Assembly (NCBI RefSeq): GCF_000802205.1 | Contig: NZ_CP012850.1 | Coordinates: forward strand, 682,001-746,000 | From: Candidatus Nitrosocosmicus oleophilus | Lineage (GTDB): Archaea > Thermoproteota > Nitrososphaeria > Nitrososphaerales > Nitrososphaeraceae | Direction: 5' to 3' | Length of the DNA: 64,000 bases | Position numbers and translations under genes: made by a program | The notes under the pieces: generated by a model | Told to the model about the DNA's origin: nothing | Seen by the model: only the letters and a program-made list of their open reading frames with translations | The model's database searches: none | Shown: one piece after another, positions 53,249-63,459 of the stretch | How positions within the stretch are numbered: position 1 is the stretch's first letter | Layout of the letters: every line of letters starts with the position of its first letter

Positions 53249-53812
53249 TTATGGAACTGATCTGCTGTAGAGTTTTCCTTCTAATGCTAGTTTGTACATT
53301 TCTGCTACATAGGGGTTCCTTGCAGGAGTTTCGGCGCCAAGTTCCACCAAACGTGCGTATACTCTAACTACATAGGCCAAAGCACCCATGAAAGCTACTA
53401 CTACACCCATGTTAAACATCCAGTGGTTAGGTACTGAAAATATTTCTTCAACAAACCAAAAGTGCCACATTTCATTGATACCAATGGTGAACATGGTAGC
53501 TAAATAACCGATAATGGTTATCTTTAGACCCGTATTCATTGAATTGTTTGGCCCTCTTAAAGCTGGTACTCTCCTGTCATACATTGCAACAAATCCCCAA
53601 CCTAGTGGGAGTGCAATAAAGTGACTGTATAACCACCAATGAGCTGGTGTAAATGCACTGTCTCTGATGGCTGTTTGATGCAATGATCCGTCAACAAAGT
53701 TGTCTACTTCTACTGATGCAGCAATAGACCCTAGCATAATGACCATTAAATAGATCTTTTTTAGCCTCTGGATTTCTACTTCCTTTGGAATTAATGCAGG
53801 CATTTGTGCCAT
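53249..53812 (-). CDS. amoC: Ammonia monooxygenase subunit C
   Basis: 187 residues, the length of archaeal AmoC. It is part of the membrane copper enzyme oxidising ammonia to hydroxylamine. Asp41, His45 and His58 (DGSLH, then FTPAH) line up with the copper ligands of methane monooxygenase PmoC. Several transmembrane helices are clear, among them LMVIMLGSIAA, WWLYSHFIALPLGWGFVAM and MFNMGVVVAFMGALAYVV. It stands alone here, with no amoA, amoB or amoX in the window. A TATA-like ATATATAA lies at about 53842-53849, about 33 bp upstream. ATG 53812. Confidence 0.97.
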   Translation of the reverse strand: MAQMPALIPKEVEIQRLKKIYLMVIMLGSIAASVEVDNFVDGSLHQTAIRDSAFTPAHWWLYSHFIALPLGWGFVAMYDRRVPALRGPNNSMNTGLKITIIGYLATMFTIGINEMWHFWFVEEIFSVPNHWMFNMGVVVAFMGALAYVVRVYARLVELGAETPARNPYVAEMYKLALEGKLYSRSVP

Positions 53813-53840
53813 TTTACTATCATTATGTCTTCGTCGATTA

Positions 53841-53877
53841 AATATATAAGATGTGAACTAAAATATTTATAAATAAT
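53841..53877 (-). promoter_or_regulatory. Candidate amoC promoter region
   Basis: Two A/T boxes lie upstream of amoC: ATATATAA (about 53842-53849, 33 bp before the ATG) and AAATATTTATAAATA (about 53861-53875). The nearer would give a leader of a few nucleotides. The farther would give about 25 nt. The sequence does not decide between them. Confidence 0.5.
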
Positions 53878-54034
53878 ACTAGATATTGATGTAATATTGT
53901 ATAATTATTAGACTATTAGTTAATTAATTAACTAAAATTCTTTTGTTTTATCATAATTGCCAAGCTTATCTTCAATGATTATCATTGGTGATAAAATAAT
54001 CTAAACTATAAATAATTAATGGCTTTAAAAATAC

Positions 54035-54736
54035 TTGGTGAGACCATTCATCTTCTTTGATCTTGGGCAAACTCTCATTGATGAATGGAGCTACGTTACT
54101 TATTTTGATAAACTATTATTCCAGACACTTAATGACTATGGGGCTAGGATAGATCAAAGAAACTATTATGCGTTGAGAAATGATTTAGTTCGAAACAGAA
54201 AATTTGGTTCATCAGGATTTCTTGAAATTATTTCTCTAATGGTACGTCTTATTCTTCCTAGGGGGTATGATTCTGTAATTTTCGATGATTTGAAGACAGA
54301 TTTATTAGAAAATAAAAGAAAACTAGTCAAACTATTTAGTCAGGCTAACTACCTCATCCCATTATTATCCAAGAAATATTCATTAGGTATTATCAGCAAC
54401 AATTCATCCGGCTCAGCCAATTTGTTGGTTCTAAATGGTCTAGATAAACATTTTAAAATAGTGTGTTTGGCAGAAGACATTGGATCTAGAAAGCCCAATC
54501 ATGAAATATTTCATAAGGCGTTACTTGATTCTAATTCAAGTATCGACAATTGCATCATGGTTGGAGATAGATTGGATATCGATATTTTACCTGCCAATGA
54601 GCTGGGAATGAAGACCATAAGAACTTTGGACTCTTTATACAAAATTCAAGAGCCTGTAAACAAAAAGGAGACACCACTTTTCACTATATCTTCTCTATCT
54701 GAATTACCAAAAGTTTTGTCCCGTATTTCTTCTTAG
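54035..54736 (+). CDS. HAD-superfamily hydrolase
   Basis: 233 residues. Motif I is FIFFDLGQTLIDEW, motif II IISNNSSGSANLL, motif III a Lys in SRKPNHEIF, and motif IV MVGDRLDIDILPA with two Asp. This is the haloacid dehalogenase/phosphoglycolate phosphatase-like layout with a small helical cap. Substrate unknown. TTG 54035 or GTG 54038 are both possible starts. The stop overlaps the end of the convergent HIT gene by 4 bp. Confidence 0.88.
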   Translation: MVRPFIFFDLGQTLIDEWSYVTYFDKLLFQTLNDYGARIDQRNYYALRNDLVRNRKFGSSGFLEIISLMVRLILPRGYDSVIFDDLKTDLLENKRKLVKLFSQANYLIPLLSKKYSLGIISNNSSGSANLLVLNGLDKHFKIVCLAEDIGSRKPNHEIFHKALLDSNSSIDNCIMVGDRLDIDILPANELGMKTIRTLDSLYKIQEPVNKKETPLFTISSLSELPKVLSRISS

Positions 54737-55170
54737 TTTCTTTGTATTTCTTTGGATATTTTTCTCCATTGTTCATCTAAATCACTCCCCTGAGTATCTC
54801 GTTTACTAAAAAGAGAATGAATTGAAATCTTTTCATTTGATTCTGCAATTGGAATAATATGAATATGGAAATGAGGAATTTCTTGTCCGGCATCTCTTCC
54901 ATTATGTATACCTATTAGTGAAGAACTACAGTTCATTGATTTTTCTATTTTTTCGGTCAATAAATGTAATGCATCAAAAATGTCCCTGTTTTCTATCAAG
55001 CTCAAATCTTGAATTTTGGGTTTATGTGATTTGGAAATAATAAGTGAATGTCCATCCTTGAGGGGAAATGCGTCTAAAATTGCTATTGAATGTTCAGTTT
55101 CATATATCTTTCTAGCTTTAATATTTCCATTAACTATTTCACAAAACACGCACTTGTTTATCGAATTCAT
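54733..55170 (-). CDS. HIT-family nucleotide hydrolase/transferase
   Basis: 145 residues. CVFCEIVNGNIKARKIYE opens the protein (zinc-type Cys pair in the Hint branch). The histidine triad is IPHFHIHIIP near residue 95. Family members hydrolyse AMP-linked compounds such as AMP-lysine or Ap4A. The exact substrate is not known. The gene overlaps the convergent HAD gene by 4 bp. ATG 55170. Confidence 0.92.
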   Translation of the reverse strand: MNSINKCVFCEIVNGNIKARKIYETEHSIAILDAFPLKDGHSLIISKSHKPKIQDLSLIENRDIFDALHLLTEKIEKSMNCSSSLIGIHNGRDAGQEIPHFHIHIIPIAESNEKISIHSLFSKRDTQGSDLDEQWRKISKEIQRN

Positions 55171-55265
55171 AGTAATATTTTGTGCAACTGTTCAATAAAT
55201 GATTATTATTCCTATATCACTCTAATTAATCAAGATTAATAAAATTGGATGAAAAAAAGTAACCT

Positions 55266-55832
55266 ATGGGAAAAACTATAGTTCATGAAAGACCATTGAC
55301 TACAATTGTGATGAATGAAAATATTGCAAAAGTACTAAGCGATCCCCACAGACTAAAGATTTTAGATTTTCTTTATCATAAGAATCTCTCGACCAAGGAT
55401 TTATTTGATTTATTAAAAAAAGCAAAATTTAACATCGCCATGACTACTCTGAGACATCACATAACCATATTGAAAAAAAATGATTTGATAAGTGTTTATA
55501 AAACAGAAGAGGTTAAGGGAACCTTAGTAAAATATTATAAAGCTAATGTAAAGATGCTGGCTTATGAAAACTATCCATTTGTTTCGATCGTGAGAGATAA
55601 CAGGGAAATTATTGATATGCTATATCCAAAATTCTATAAAGCCATCAAGAAAATCATGATAACTGAAAAAAATTTAATGGCTGCCATTTCATCCGAATCA
55701 AAATCAAGATGCCGAATTTGTAAGACTTTTCATTATGCCGAATTTTTGATTTTCATGATTCTGAATATGATCATAACGAAAGTTTTACGAAAGTTATTGA
55801 AAACTAGGACTAGGACCAATGTTCAGATGTAA
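55266..55832 (+). CDS. ArsR-type winged-helix regulator
   Basis: 188 residues. The N-terminal 90 residues are an ArsR-like winged helix: SDPHRLKILDFLYHKNLSTK, MTTLRHHITILKKNDLISVY as the recognition helix, and a wing with VKGTLVKYYKA. The C-terminal part is basic, with a hydrophobic segment and a Cys pair (SRCRICKTFHY) that may bind metal or form a disulfide. It may respond to a metal or redox signal, inferred. ATG 55266. Divergent from the HIT gene. Confidence 0.85.
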   Translation: MGKTIVHERPLTTIVMNENIAKVLSDPHRLKILDFLYHKNLSTKDLFDLLKKAKFNIAMTTLRHHITILKKNDLISVYKTEEVKGTLVKYYKANVKMLAYENYPFVSIVRDNREIIDMLYPKFYKAIKKIMITEKNLMAAISSESKSRCRICKTFHYAEFLIFMILNMIITKVLRKLLKTRTRTNVQM

Positions 55833-56165
55833 TTGATTTTTATTCACAAAAAATGGTATGTGTACTTTTGATGTTCTTAGCATCAGTTCATCCTGATATA
55901 TTTTATTATTACATCTTTAATCCAAGTAAAAAAAACATGGTTGAAATAATTTACAATGTATATCTAGAATGGGGCTAAATATGACTTTATTATTGTGATT
56001 GTCTACCAAAATACAAATAATTAACTGATTCTAGTTGTTAACCCTTTTTGAATATTAACTATAAGAAAATGAGTTCAATCTGTTGCAGCAGCCGCAGCAG
56101 CATCAAATCAGTTCCTGAACACTAATAGATATATTTTAAAATACCGACAAGCTCATATTTTATTT
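55833..56165. other. Intergenic region, nothing recognised
   Basis: 333 bp. A TATTTTAAAATA stretch at about 56132-56143 lies about 28 bp before the GTG start of the ABC ATPase gene and could be its promoter. A short GCAGCAGCCGCAGCAGC microsatellite lies at 56084-56101. Confidence 0.45.
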
Positions 56166-57185
56166 GTGTCATCTTTGCCTGTACCTTTGCCTTTGCTTCA
56201 AGTCAAAAATATAAACAAAACTTTTCCAATTCATAGGAATATTTTCCACCTTTTATCTTCATCAAATCCAGCCAGAAAGGCAATTGATAATGTATCTTTT
56301 GATTTGGGACAGGGGGAAGTATTGGTTATAGCCGGCGAATCCGGTTCTGGAAAAACTACACTTGCTAAACTTATAATGGGTGCTTTAATCCCTGACGATG
56401 GTACTATATCCTTTGAAGGGAATTACATACACTCTCTAAAAAAAAGGAAGGCACTTTATTCGATGATCCAGATGATCCATCAGGATCCATATAGTTCCCT
56501 AAATCCCAACATCAAAATAAAAGACATAGTCATGGAGCCGCTAAAAATTCATGAGAACAATTTGAGTCGCAACGAAAAAGATGAGAAAGTGCGTCTTGCG
56601 CTACGTAGAACAAGACTTGAACCAGTTGAAGAAATTTTAGAGAAATATCCAACCATGCTTTCAGGTGGTCAAAGGCAACGTGTTTCAATTGCAAGATCTA
56701 TTGTAAAAATCCCAAAATTAATAATAGCAGATGAACCTGTTTCGATGTTAGACATTTCTGTTAGAGCTGAAATCTTATCATTATTAAATGAGCTAAGGAA
56801 GACTCTGAATATTTCCATTATCTATATCACACATGATTTGGCAACCTCACGATTTATCGGTGATAAGATTGGGATTATGTTTGCTGGAAGCATCATCGAA
56901 TATGGGGAAATTGATGAAGTATTACATAATCCGCTTCATCCGTATACTTGGATGTTGCTGGATGCGGTTACTTTTTCAACCAATGAATCTAAATTCTATA
57001 AGAGCTTCGATGGAATAAATTTATCTGAATTACCGTTAAAAGGATGTAAATTTTATAATAGGTGTAAGTTATCTTTTACGGATTGTACTAATGATTTAGA
57101 ACAATTTGATATTAGTAAGCGACACTCTGTTTCTTGTTTTTATTATAGAAACCAGAACATAAATCGTAATCGTAATATCGATTAG
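56166..57185 (+). CDS. ABC transporter ATP-binding protein, oligopeptide/dipeptide (OppF/DppF) type
   Basis: 339 residues. Walker A is GESGSGKTTLAK near residue 59, the signature is LSGGQRQRVSIARS, Walker B is LIIADEPVSMLD, and the H-loop is YITHDLA. The C-terminal Cys-rich oligopeptide-family tail (GCKFYNRCKLSFTDC) is present. It powers peptide or nickel uptake in its family, but no permease, binding protein or partner ATPase lies nearby, so it is an orphan here. The start is GTG 56166. It is convergent with smc. Confidence 0.92.
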   Translation: MSSLPVPLPLLQVKNINKTFPIHRNIFHLLSSSNPARKAIDNVSFDLGQGEVLVIAGESGSGKTTLAKLIMGALIPDDGTISFEGNYIHSLKKRKALYSMIQMIHQDPYSSLNPNIKIKDIVMEPLKIHENNLSRNEKDEKVRLALRRTRLEPVEEILEKYPTMLSGGQRQRVSIARSIVKIPKLIIADEPVSMLDISVRAEILSLLNELRKTLNISIIYITHDLATSRFIGDKIGIMFAGSIIEYGEIDEVLHNPLHPYTWMLLDAVTFSTNESKFYKSFDGINLSELPLKGCKFYNRCKLSFTDCTNDLEQFDISKRHSVSCFYYRNQNINRNRNID

Positions 57186-57220
57186 GATTCAATTTATTCT
57201 TCGTTTAATTAATTTATGTG

Positions 57221-60200
57221 TCATTCTACTTCTAATTTGACTTTGCTTGGATGATTGTACTTTACCACTTGAGATATTCCATTCTTTGGATAAACCCCAA
57301 ATATTAAATCTGATTTTGCTACTGTGGAATCTTTGAGTGTTACCATTATAATTTGATTATTGACAGATCTAAGCAGTAGTATTTTTGATAGCCTTTCAGT
57401 GTTTTGAGCATCAAGATGGGCGTCTACCTCGTCCATTAAATAAAATGGAGACGGTTTTAGCGATTGTAATGCCAGGAGGAATACTATTGCAGCCATTGTT
57501 TTTTCACCTCCGGACAAGGATGTGGATTCCCTAGCAGGTTTATTAGGAAACTGTACCATTAATAAGATCCCGCCAGAAAAAATGTTATCAGGATCCTCCA
57601 ATTCCAAATAGGCATTACCTCCAGTAATATCGGAGAATGTTCTTCTAATATCATCATCAACCTTCTTAAAAGCATCAGTAAATAGATTTTCTTTTTCTTT
57701 ACCTATTTCTTCAATGAAATTCACAATTGAATTTCTTTCTTCTTCAAGATGGTTTCTTTTATCTGATAAACCTCTGTATCCTTCTATTATTTCTAAATAA
57801 GTTTCATCTGCTCTAAAATTTACTTTATCTCTTACATTTTCGTACTCTTCTTTTAGTTCGCGATATAAGTTATCTACATCAAAACTCTCCAATAAGGTTT
57901 TGTGACCTAATCTCGCAAGATCGTTAGTTTGATTCATTTTTTGATACTCCAGATCCAGAATATCTTTTCTCAAAAATCCAATATCTTTTTCTAATTGATT
58001 TGATTCTTTGTCAAGCTTTTTTTCGAGTTCGGTTAACTTCTTGATCTCAGTTTCATACTCTTGTAATCTTGAGTAAGTGGTACTCGTTGCTTGAATTATT
58101 TCATCTTCCTTTTCCCTCAGAGTTCTTAATTCTGATTCTACATCTTTGCCATCTGATAAGGCTTTTTCTAGAATCCTATTTCTCTCGATCTTATCTATCT
58201 TGATTTGATCCTCTTCTTGTATGGATTTATTATGTGCTCGAGTAGTATTTTCTATATTATTCTTTACCATCGAATGTGTTAATTTCAATTGATTTAGTCG
58301 GGTGTTTATGATATCTAGTTCACCAACAATTTTGCGTTCATCTCCTTCAATTTTCATTATCCTTTGCATGTCAATTCTTTCATCCGTATTTTTCATTTCA
58401 TTATTCATTCTGATATTGGTATTAGTAATAATTTTGAACCTCCTTTTAGAGTAGTTAAAATTGCTAAAAAGATCGTCCAAATGTGTACTATGTTCCTTGT
58501 TTATAGCATATAGTATATTCATATTTTTAATATTTGCAGATAAAAGATTTTCTAACTCATCAATGTTTTTTACGATATTGGACTTTTCTAGAGCAAATGT
58601 ATCCAGTTTTTCTCTCAAAGATGTCCTCTCCTTATTTATCATATCAAGTTCCGTAATTCTTATCCTTGTCAATTCTTGTAATTTTTCTATATTGGTTCTT
58701 AAATTTTCAATAGAGTCAGAAAGAAGTAAATCCTTGGTAACATCTGCAATTTTAGATCCATAATCAAATTGCATTAACGACAAGTTAGGAAAAAAAATTT
58801 CTCCACTCGTTGATACAGCTTTGAAACCATTATTGGATAATAAATATGCTGTCAACGGATTCTTCGTAAGAATCGTGTTTCCAAATAAAAATTCAGGTAA
58901 GTGTTTTACTTTGCTTGAGACAAAATCTGAGAGAACTCCCAAAATAGATGGATTGTCTTCAATGTCTTTTATCTTTTCCCCACTAAGTAATTCTAATGGA
59001 ATTATCTTAAGAAAATGTATACCCTTATTTTTTGAGAATTCTGCAAGTGTAATCATACTTTTGATGTCTTTTACAATTACCGCTTTCATCCATTCATTTC
59101 CGGATGCTACTACAGCTTTTTGATATTTCTCATTCCATGTTATTAAATTAAATACGTATCCTATTACATCTAAATTCTTAAAGTCTTTTAATAAGGTCGC
59201 AATTGAATAGTCCTCAGTTAAACTATTCTTTGCAAGGTTTATTTTCTCTTCATATTTGACGATCACTTTTTCTGCATTTTCTATTACTCTTTTTGAGATA
59301 TTAGTTTCGGTAGTGTCCTTGAAAAATTTATTATCAATTGTTTCTTTCTCGGCTTCCATCTTACTTATTTCAGTATCGATCTCATTAATCTTTGATCTTG
59401 AACTGATAATAACACTTTGAATTTCCTGATTCTTTGCAAGGAACTTGTGGATTTGTGAGTCATTTTCTTTTATCTTTTCGGAATAATTTTTGATATTTTC
59501 TTCAAATCTGGCTATGGCTATTTCAATTTTTCCTTTTATGGGAATTAATTTATTTATTCTATCTGTCAAGAAATTCTTGTACGTTATCTCGCCTGAATTT
59601 ATCTTGTTAATTTCATCTATTTCTTTTGTTATCTCAGATTTCTTGTTTCTCAACTCATTTTGGTTTTCCTCATCTATCTTGATCTTTGATTCAATATCTA
59701 TTAATTGATTGTTTAATTCAATCTCTTTTTCTCTAAAAGTTTTTTGCTCGATCTCGTTGGTTTTCTCCTTTTGATGTAATTGGTCAAAATAGTGTTCTGC
59801 CTCTTTTATTGTAGCTCTATTTCTTTCGTATTCATAAGCTACCGTTGATAGTCTTTTCTCATTTTTTGTTCTCTCACTGCTTGCAGAATTGGCCTGAACC
59901 AAAAATAGCTTTTTCTCTTGGCTGATGTTTTCGATTTGAGTGGTTATATCTTCTAGTTTTTTTGAAACCTCTTGACTTTTAATTTCCTTAGTTTTTTGCT
60001 CTTCATTGAATTCTGATATTTTTCTAGTTAGATTGTTTATACTTCCGGACAGTTTTATGGCTTTTAGCCGGTTAATTTCTGATTCTATTTGCATATATCT
60101 ATGTTGATCATTTCTCTCTTCTTCTAACTCATCAATCCTGTTCCTTACTTCGTCCATTTTAGCCAATGCTATTTCAAGCCTTCTGTCTGATTCCTCTAGC

Positions 60201-60748
60201 TGTTTATAGGCCTGATCTTTTTTTTCATCAAAATAAGAGAGTCCTACTATATCTTCAATTATTTTTCTCCTTTCTTCTGAATTCAGTTCTGATATTCTAG
60301 TAATCATCCCCTGCTGGACTATATTCAATTTATTAGGAGATGCGACCACTATCTCCAATAGTTCCAAGATGTTATTTCTCGATACTCTCTTTTTATTCAA
60401 ATAGTATTGACTTTCTCCAGTGTTGGCTCCGGACATTTCTCTTGTTATGGTAACAAGATTGTCATCAATGGGAATTCCTCTATCTTCATTATCAAAAGTT
60501 ACACTGACCTTAACTATTTTATGAGCATTATTTGAACTACTATCATGAAAAAGTGAGTGAAATTTGTCTACACGAAGTGCTTTTGGACTGTTCTCACCTA
60601 AAGCGAATATTATTGCATCAAGAATATTGCTTTTGCCAGATCCATTTGGTCCAGTTACAGCTATTAGACCTTTTTGAAAATTTAGTGAAATGTTCTTTGA
60701 TCCAAACGATTTAAATCCAAAAACATCTAATTTCTTGATGTAGACCAA
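57221..60748 (-). CDS. smc: Chromosome segregation ATPase SMC
   Basis: 1175 residues, full length. The N-terminal Walker A is GPNGSGKSNIL. A long coiled coil flanks a hinge at roughly residues 510-660. The C-terminal signature LSGGEKTMAA and Walker B MDEVDAHLD close the head. It organises and condenses chromosomal DNA. ATG 60748. The adjacent minus-strand gene upstream is the HD-domain protein, 53 bp away. No scpA is seen next to it. Confidence 0.95.
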   Translation of the reverse strand: MVYIKKLDVFGFKSFGSKNISLNFQKGLIAVTGPNGSGKSNILDAIIFALGENSPKALRVDKFHSLFHDSSSNNAHKIVKVSVTFDNEDRGIPIDDNLVTITREMSGANTGESQYYLNKKRVSRNNILELLEIVVASPNKLNIVQQGMITRISELNSEERRKIIEDIVGLSYFDEKKDQAYKQLEESDRRLEIALAKMDEVRNRIDELEEERNDQHRYMQIESEINRLKAIKLSGSINNLTRKISEFNEEQKTKEIKSQEVSKKLEDITTQIENISQEKKLFLVQANSASSERTKNEKRLSTVAYEYERNRATIKEAEHYFDQLHQKEKTNEIEQKTFREKEIELNNQLIDIESKIKIDEENQNELRNKKSEITKEIDEINKINSGEITYKNFLTDRINKLIPIKGKIEIAIARFEENIKNYSEKIKENDSQIHKFLAKNQEIQSVIISSRSKINEIDTEISKMEAEKETIDNKFFKDTTETNISKRVIENAEKVIVKYEEKINLAKNSLTEDYSIATLLKDFKNLDVIGYVFNLITWNEKYQKAVVASGNEWMKAVIVKDIKSMITLAEFSKNKGIHFLKIIPLELLSGEKIKDIEDNPSILGVLSDFVSSKVKHLPEFLFGNTILTKNPLTAYLLSNNGFKAVSTSGEIFFPNLSLMQFDYGSKIADVTKDLLLSDSIENLRTNIEKLQELTRIRITELDMINKERTSLREKLDTFALEKSNIVKNIDELENLLSANIKNMNILYAINKEHSTHLDDLFSNFNYSKRRFKIITNTNIRMNNEMKNTDERIDMQRIMKIEGDERKIVGELDIINTRLNQLKLTHSMVKNNIENTTRAHNKSIQEEDQIKIDKIERNRILEKALSDGKDVESELRTLREKEDEIIQATSTTYSRLQEYETEIKKLTELEKKLDKESNQLEKDIGFLRKDILDLEYQKMNQTNDLARLGHKTLLESFDVDNLYRELKEEYENVRDKVNFRADETYLEIIEGYRGLSDKRNHLEEERNSIVNFIEEIGKEKENLFTDAFKKVDDDIRRTFSDITGGNAYLELEDPDNIFSGGILLMVQFPNKPARESTSLSGGEKTMAAIVFLLALQSLKPSPFYLMDEVDAHLDAQNTERLSKILLLRSVNNQIIMVTLKDSTVAKSDLIFGVYPKNGISQVVKYNHPSKVKLEVE

Positions 60749-60801
60749 AATTATATTATATTTGGATGTTTTCTTTCTTTATTAATTCTTTTTTTTATAG
60801 G

Positions 60802-63213
60802 TCATTTTTGTATGTTGTTGTTGTTATTTTGTTGTTTTTGAATAGTTATTATTTTGACATTTTTAGCGTCTTTGGTGTGTCTTGATTTATCTGGATTCAG
60901 TGCTCCTGACGCAACCTTACCGAATGTGTCAATTATTTTAAAGTCATGCTCAGGTATTAATGACATTATTTTTCTAAAATCCTGTTCGTTTTCCACAATA
61001 ATTTGAATAGTCCCGTCTTGGCTCAATTTAGACATATACGAATGAAGGAGATTTTTTAGAATCCTTTCTTTATTAATTCTTTTTTCAGAATTATCACAAA
61101 AGATTGTGATCATGAAATTATCAACGGATTTATCTTTTATGAAAGGTAGAATGTTGTCCGGGTTGCCTGGAAGAATCTCTAAATTCTCTATTTGAAGCTC
61201 TGATAATTTGGTTTGTGCCTTTATTATTTCGTCTTTATCTCTTATAATTCCTATATGATATTCGTTCTTATTATGAAGAGCAGTGTTAATTAAATAATCG
61301 CAATTACTGACCAATACATCCATGTTAATTTTTTCATATTTTGTTTTAGCATCTAAAATTAGATTGTTTATTTTGTTTGATGGATTTCCCTCGTGAAAAA
61401 ATTGATATACATTGTCCCATTTTTGTCTGAAAACATCTGGAAAGGTTTTTCTTGATATTATGTCCTTGAATAATGAGCCTTCTGAAAATAATGACAAAAA
61501 TCTGTCAGTTCTAGAAACAGCTCCTACCAATGGAAAATCTAATTCTTCGTACAATTTTACCACTCTGTTCCATGCTAAAAGAGGATCAGAACTAAGATAT
61601 GTTACTGATAGATCAGCTAATGATAGAATTTCTGCAATTAGGTTAATTTTCTCTACGGAAAAATCTTGACCATCTATCTCTTTTAGTAACTGATTAAAAT
61701 TGTTATAAGCATTTTCATTAAAGGGAAAGTCGGTTCTCCAAATTAAAGCTTCAACTATTTTACCTTCGACTCTAGTTTCTATGTCATTTAACATTTCTGG
61801 ATGAGTAGTAGCAAATTCTTGCGCCTCTACCAAAGGAGGGGATGCATTTTTTCTAAAAAACCTTACTAGTTCTTCGCTATTTAGTATAAAATATGCATCA
61901 TGAATTCTTTTTCTTTTTATTTCCGTTATGGTGTTTGCTACTGTGGGAACTCTTGAATACATCAAATCATAATGAGAGGTACCTTGCACCGGATCGTAAT
62001 CATGCAACAATGCTGCAACTAGCATTATTTCATAGTCTCTTTTGGTAATGGTGTAACCATGAATTTCCTTTGGTAACATGTTTAGGCTCATATATGCGAC
62101 CTCTAGAGAATGATGTAGATTATGATATTCACTCGATCCTTCTCCTAAGCCTAGCTTATCGTATTCTTTTTTTAGATATTGGGTCAATAAATGCAATTTA
62201 GTCAATGATTCCTCATTGATGCCTATGGTTCTGGCTTTTAACAAAATAGAATCAATTAGATAATCTAGAGATACACTTGAAAGATTTTCATTCGTGTATT
62301 GTATTTGACGCTCTTTAACACCCGGAAGTATTTCTATAATTCTACTGTACACTATCCTTATGGGTAGACTTTTGTTTAAGTACGTAGAGAGGGATGTAAG
62401 AACATTTCCAGAATATTTCAGAAAAGGCTCTTCTTTGAAAATTATTTCATCAATTATTTTAGGTATGTTTTTATTAACATCTGAAAGTATACTTGTTACT
62501 GTGTTTATTTCTGTTTGAGAGAAAATGTTAAATCTTTTATATTCTGTGTTAATTACTAGCCATTGCGGAATAATAATCCTAAATATCGCATTCTTATTAT
62601 CAGTTGATTCATTTTTCTTTCCTGGAGAATCTACCTGATTGAATTTTTTTAATATAACAACTACGTTACCCTTTCCTCTTTTAAAAGGGAGATTTACATC
62701 CTTTGTCACTTCCAGTCTTACGTTCTTGTTTACTTTCCGCAACTCTAATAATATCTTCCAGTATTTTCCCTTATCAAGCCAGTGGGGTACTTCGTTTTCC
62801 CTATCCCAAAAATCTACTAAACTATGATACGCATACCCATCTTCTAAATGATTTGTTTCCGGATTGAACGTTTCATAGTCATATTCTCCTATAAATGGGT
62901 CTAGTTTACGACATGAATGCCATGTATTCCTTATCATTTTTGCAGTGTTATCAAACTGTGAATGTGCCATAAGACCCCATATACAACCCAACGCACTAGT
63001 AGTAGTGAAAAGTACGTTGGTCCAATCTCTATTCCAATCAAGTTCCTTACCAGAAAAAAGATCTGATATTAGTGGAATGGCGAAAATACCCGTTGTGATC
63101 ATCGAAGCAAATGATAATGAAATGAAAAAACAACTCGCATAATCATAATAGGACAAATTAAAAGTCCATTTCTTAATCGACTCGCCTACATTCAAATCAA
63201 TTTTCCCCCCCAA
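60802..63213 (-). CDS. Membrane HD-domain protein with degenerate TrmB-like methyltransferase C-terminus
   Basis: 803 residues. Two N-terminal membrane helices (about residues 20-48 and 67-85) precede a long unknown region. An HD domain follows around residue 365 (YHNLHHSLEVAYMSL, then AALLHDYDP). At about residues 650-770 the order of elements follows tRNA m7G methyltransferase TrmB: YHIGIIRDKDEIIKAQTKL, IENLEILPG, CDNSEKRINKERI. The SAM Gly-rich loop is lost (SNCDYLIN where TrmB has a GxGxG-like turn), so methylation is unlikely. HD phosphohydrolase activity on a nucleotide is plausible. It is encoded just upstream of smc, 53 bp apart. Confidence 0.7.
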   Translation of the reverse strand: MGGKIDLNVGESIKKWTFNLSYYDYASCFFISLSFASMITTGIFAIPLISDLFSGKELDWNRDWTNVLFTTTSALGCIWGLMAHSQFDNTAKMIRNTWHSCRKLDPFIGEYDYETFNPETNHLEDGYAYHSLVDFWDRENEVPHWLDKGKYWKILLELRKVNKNVRLEVTKDVNLPFKRGKGNVVVILKKFNQVDSPGKKNESTDNKNAIFRIIIPQWLVINTEYKRFNIFSQTEINTVTSILSDVNKNIPKIIDEIIFKEEPFLKYSGNVLTSLSTYLNKSLPIRIVYSRIIEILPGVKERQIQYTNENLSSVSLDYLIDSILLKARTIGINEESLTKLHLLTQYLKKEYDKLGLGEGSSEYHNLHHSLEVAYMSLNMLPKEIHGYTITKRDYEIMLVAALLHDYDPVQGTSHYDLMYSRVPTVANTITEIKRKRIHDAYFILNSEELVRFFRKNASPPLVEAQEFATTHPEMLNDIETRVEGKIVEALIWRTDFPFNENAYNNFNQLLKEIDGQDFSVEKINLIAEILSLADLSVTYLSSDPLLAWNRVVKLYEELDFPLVGAVSRTDRFLSLFSEGSLFKDIISRKTFPDVFRQKWDNVYQFFHEGNPSNKINNLILDAKTKYEKINMDVLVSNCDYLINTALHNKNEYHIGIIRDKDEIIKAQTKLSELQIENLEILPGNPDNILPFIKDKSVDNFMITIFCDNSEKRINKERILKNLLHSYMSKLSQDGTIQIIVENEQDFRKIMSLIPEHDFKIIDTFGKVASGALNPDKSRHTKDAKNVKIITIQKQQNNNNNIQK

Positions 63214-63459
63214 ATGGAAATTGGGTTCTGTTTAAGTTTCCATTTATTGATATTTAACTTGAATTATCCCTCTATCTATCTTATGAATGTTATTTTTGCA
63301 TTACCTCATATTGATACTAAAAATTATATACCAACATATACGTATGATAAAATACTATAAGAAGTTAGGAAACTGCTTTGAAATTTTGATTTTGATTTTG
63401 AATTAGTATTCGATATTCAAAATTGGTAGAAATACTTTGAAAAAAGATAGTAAACACCA

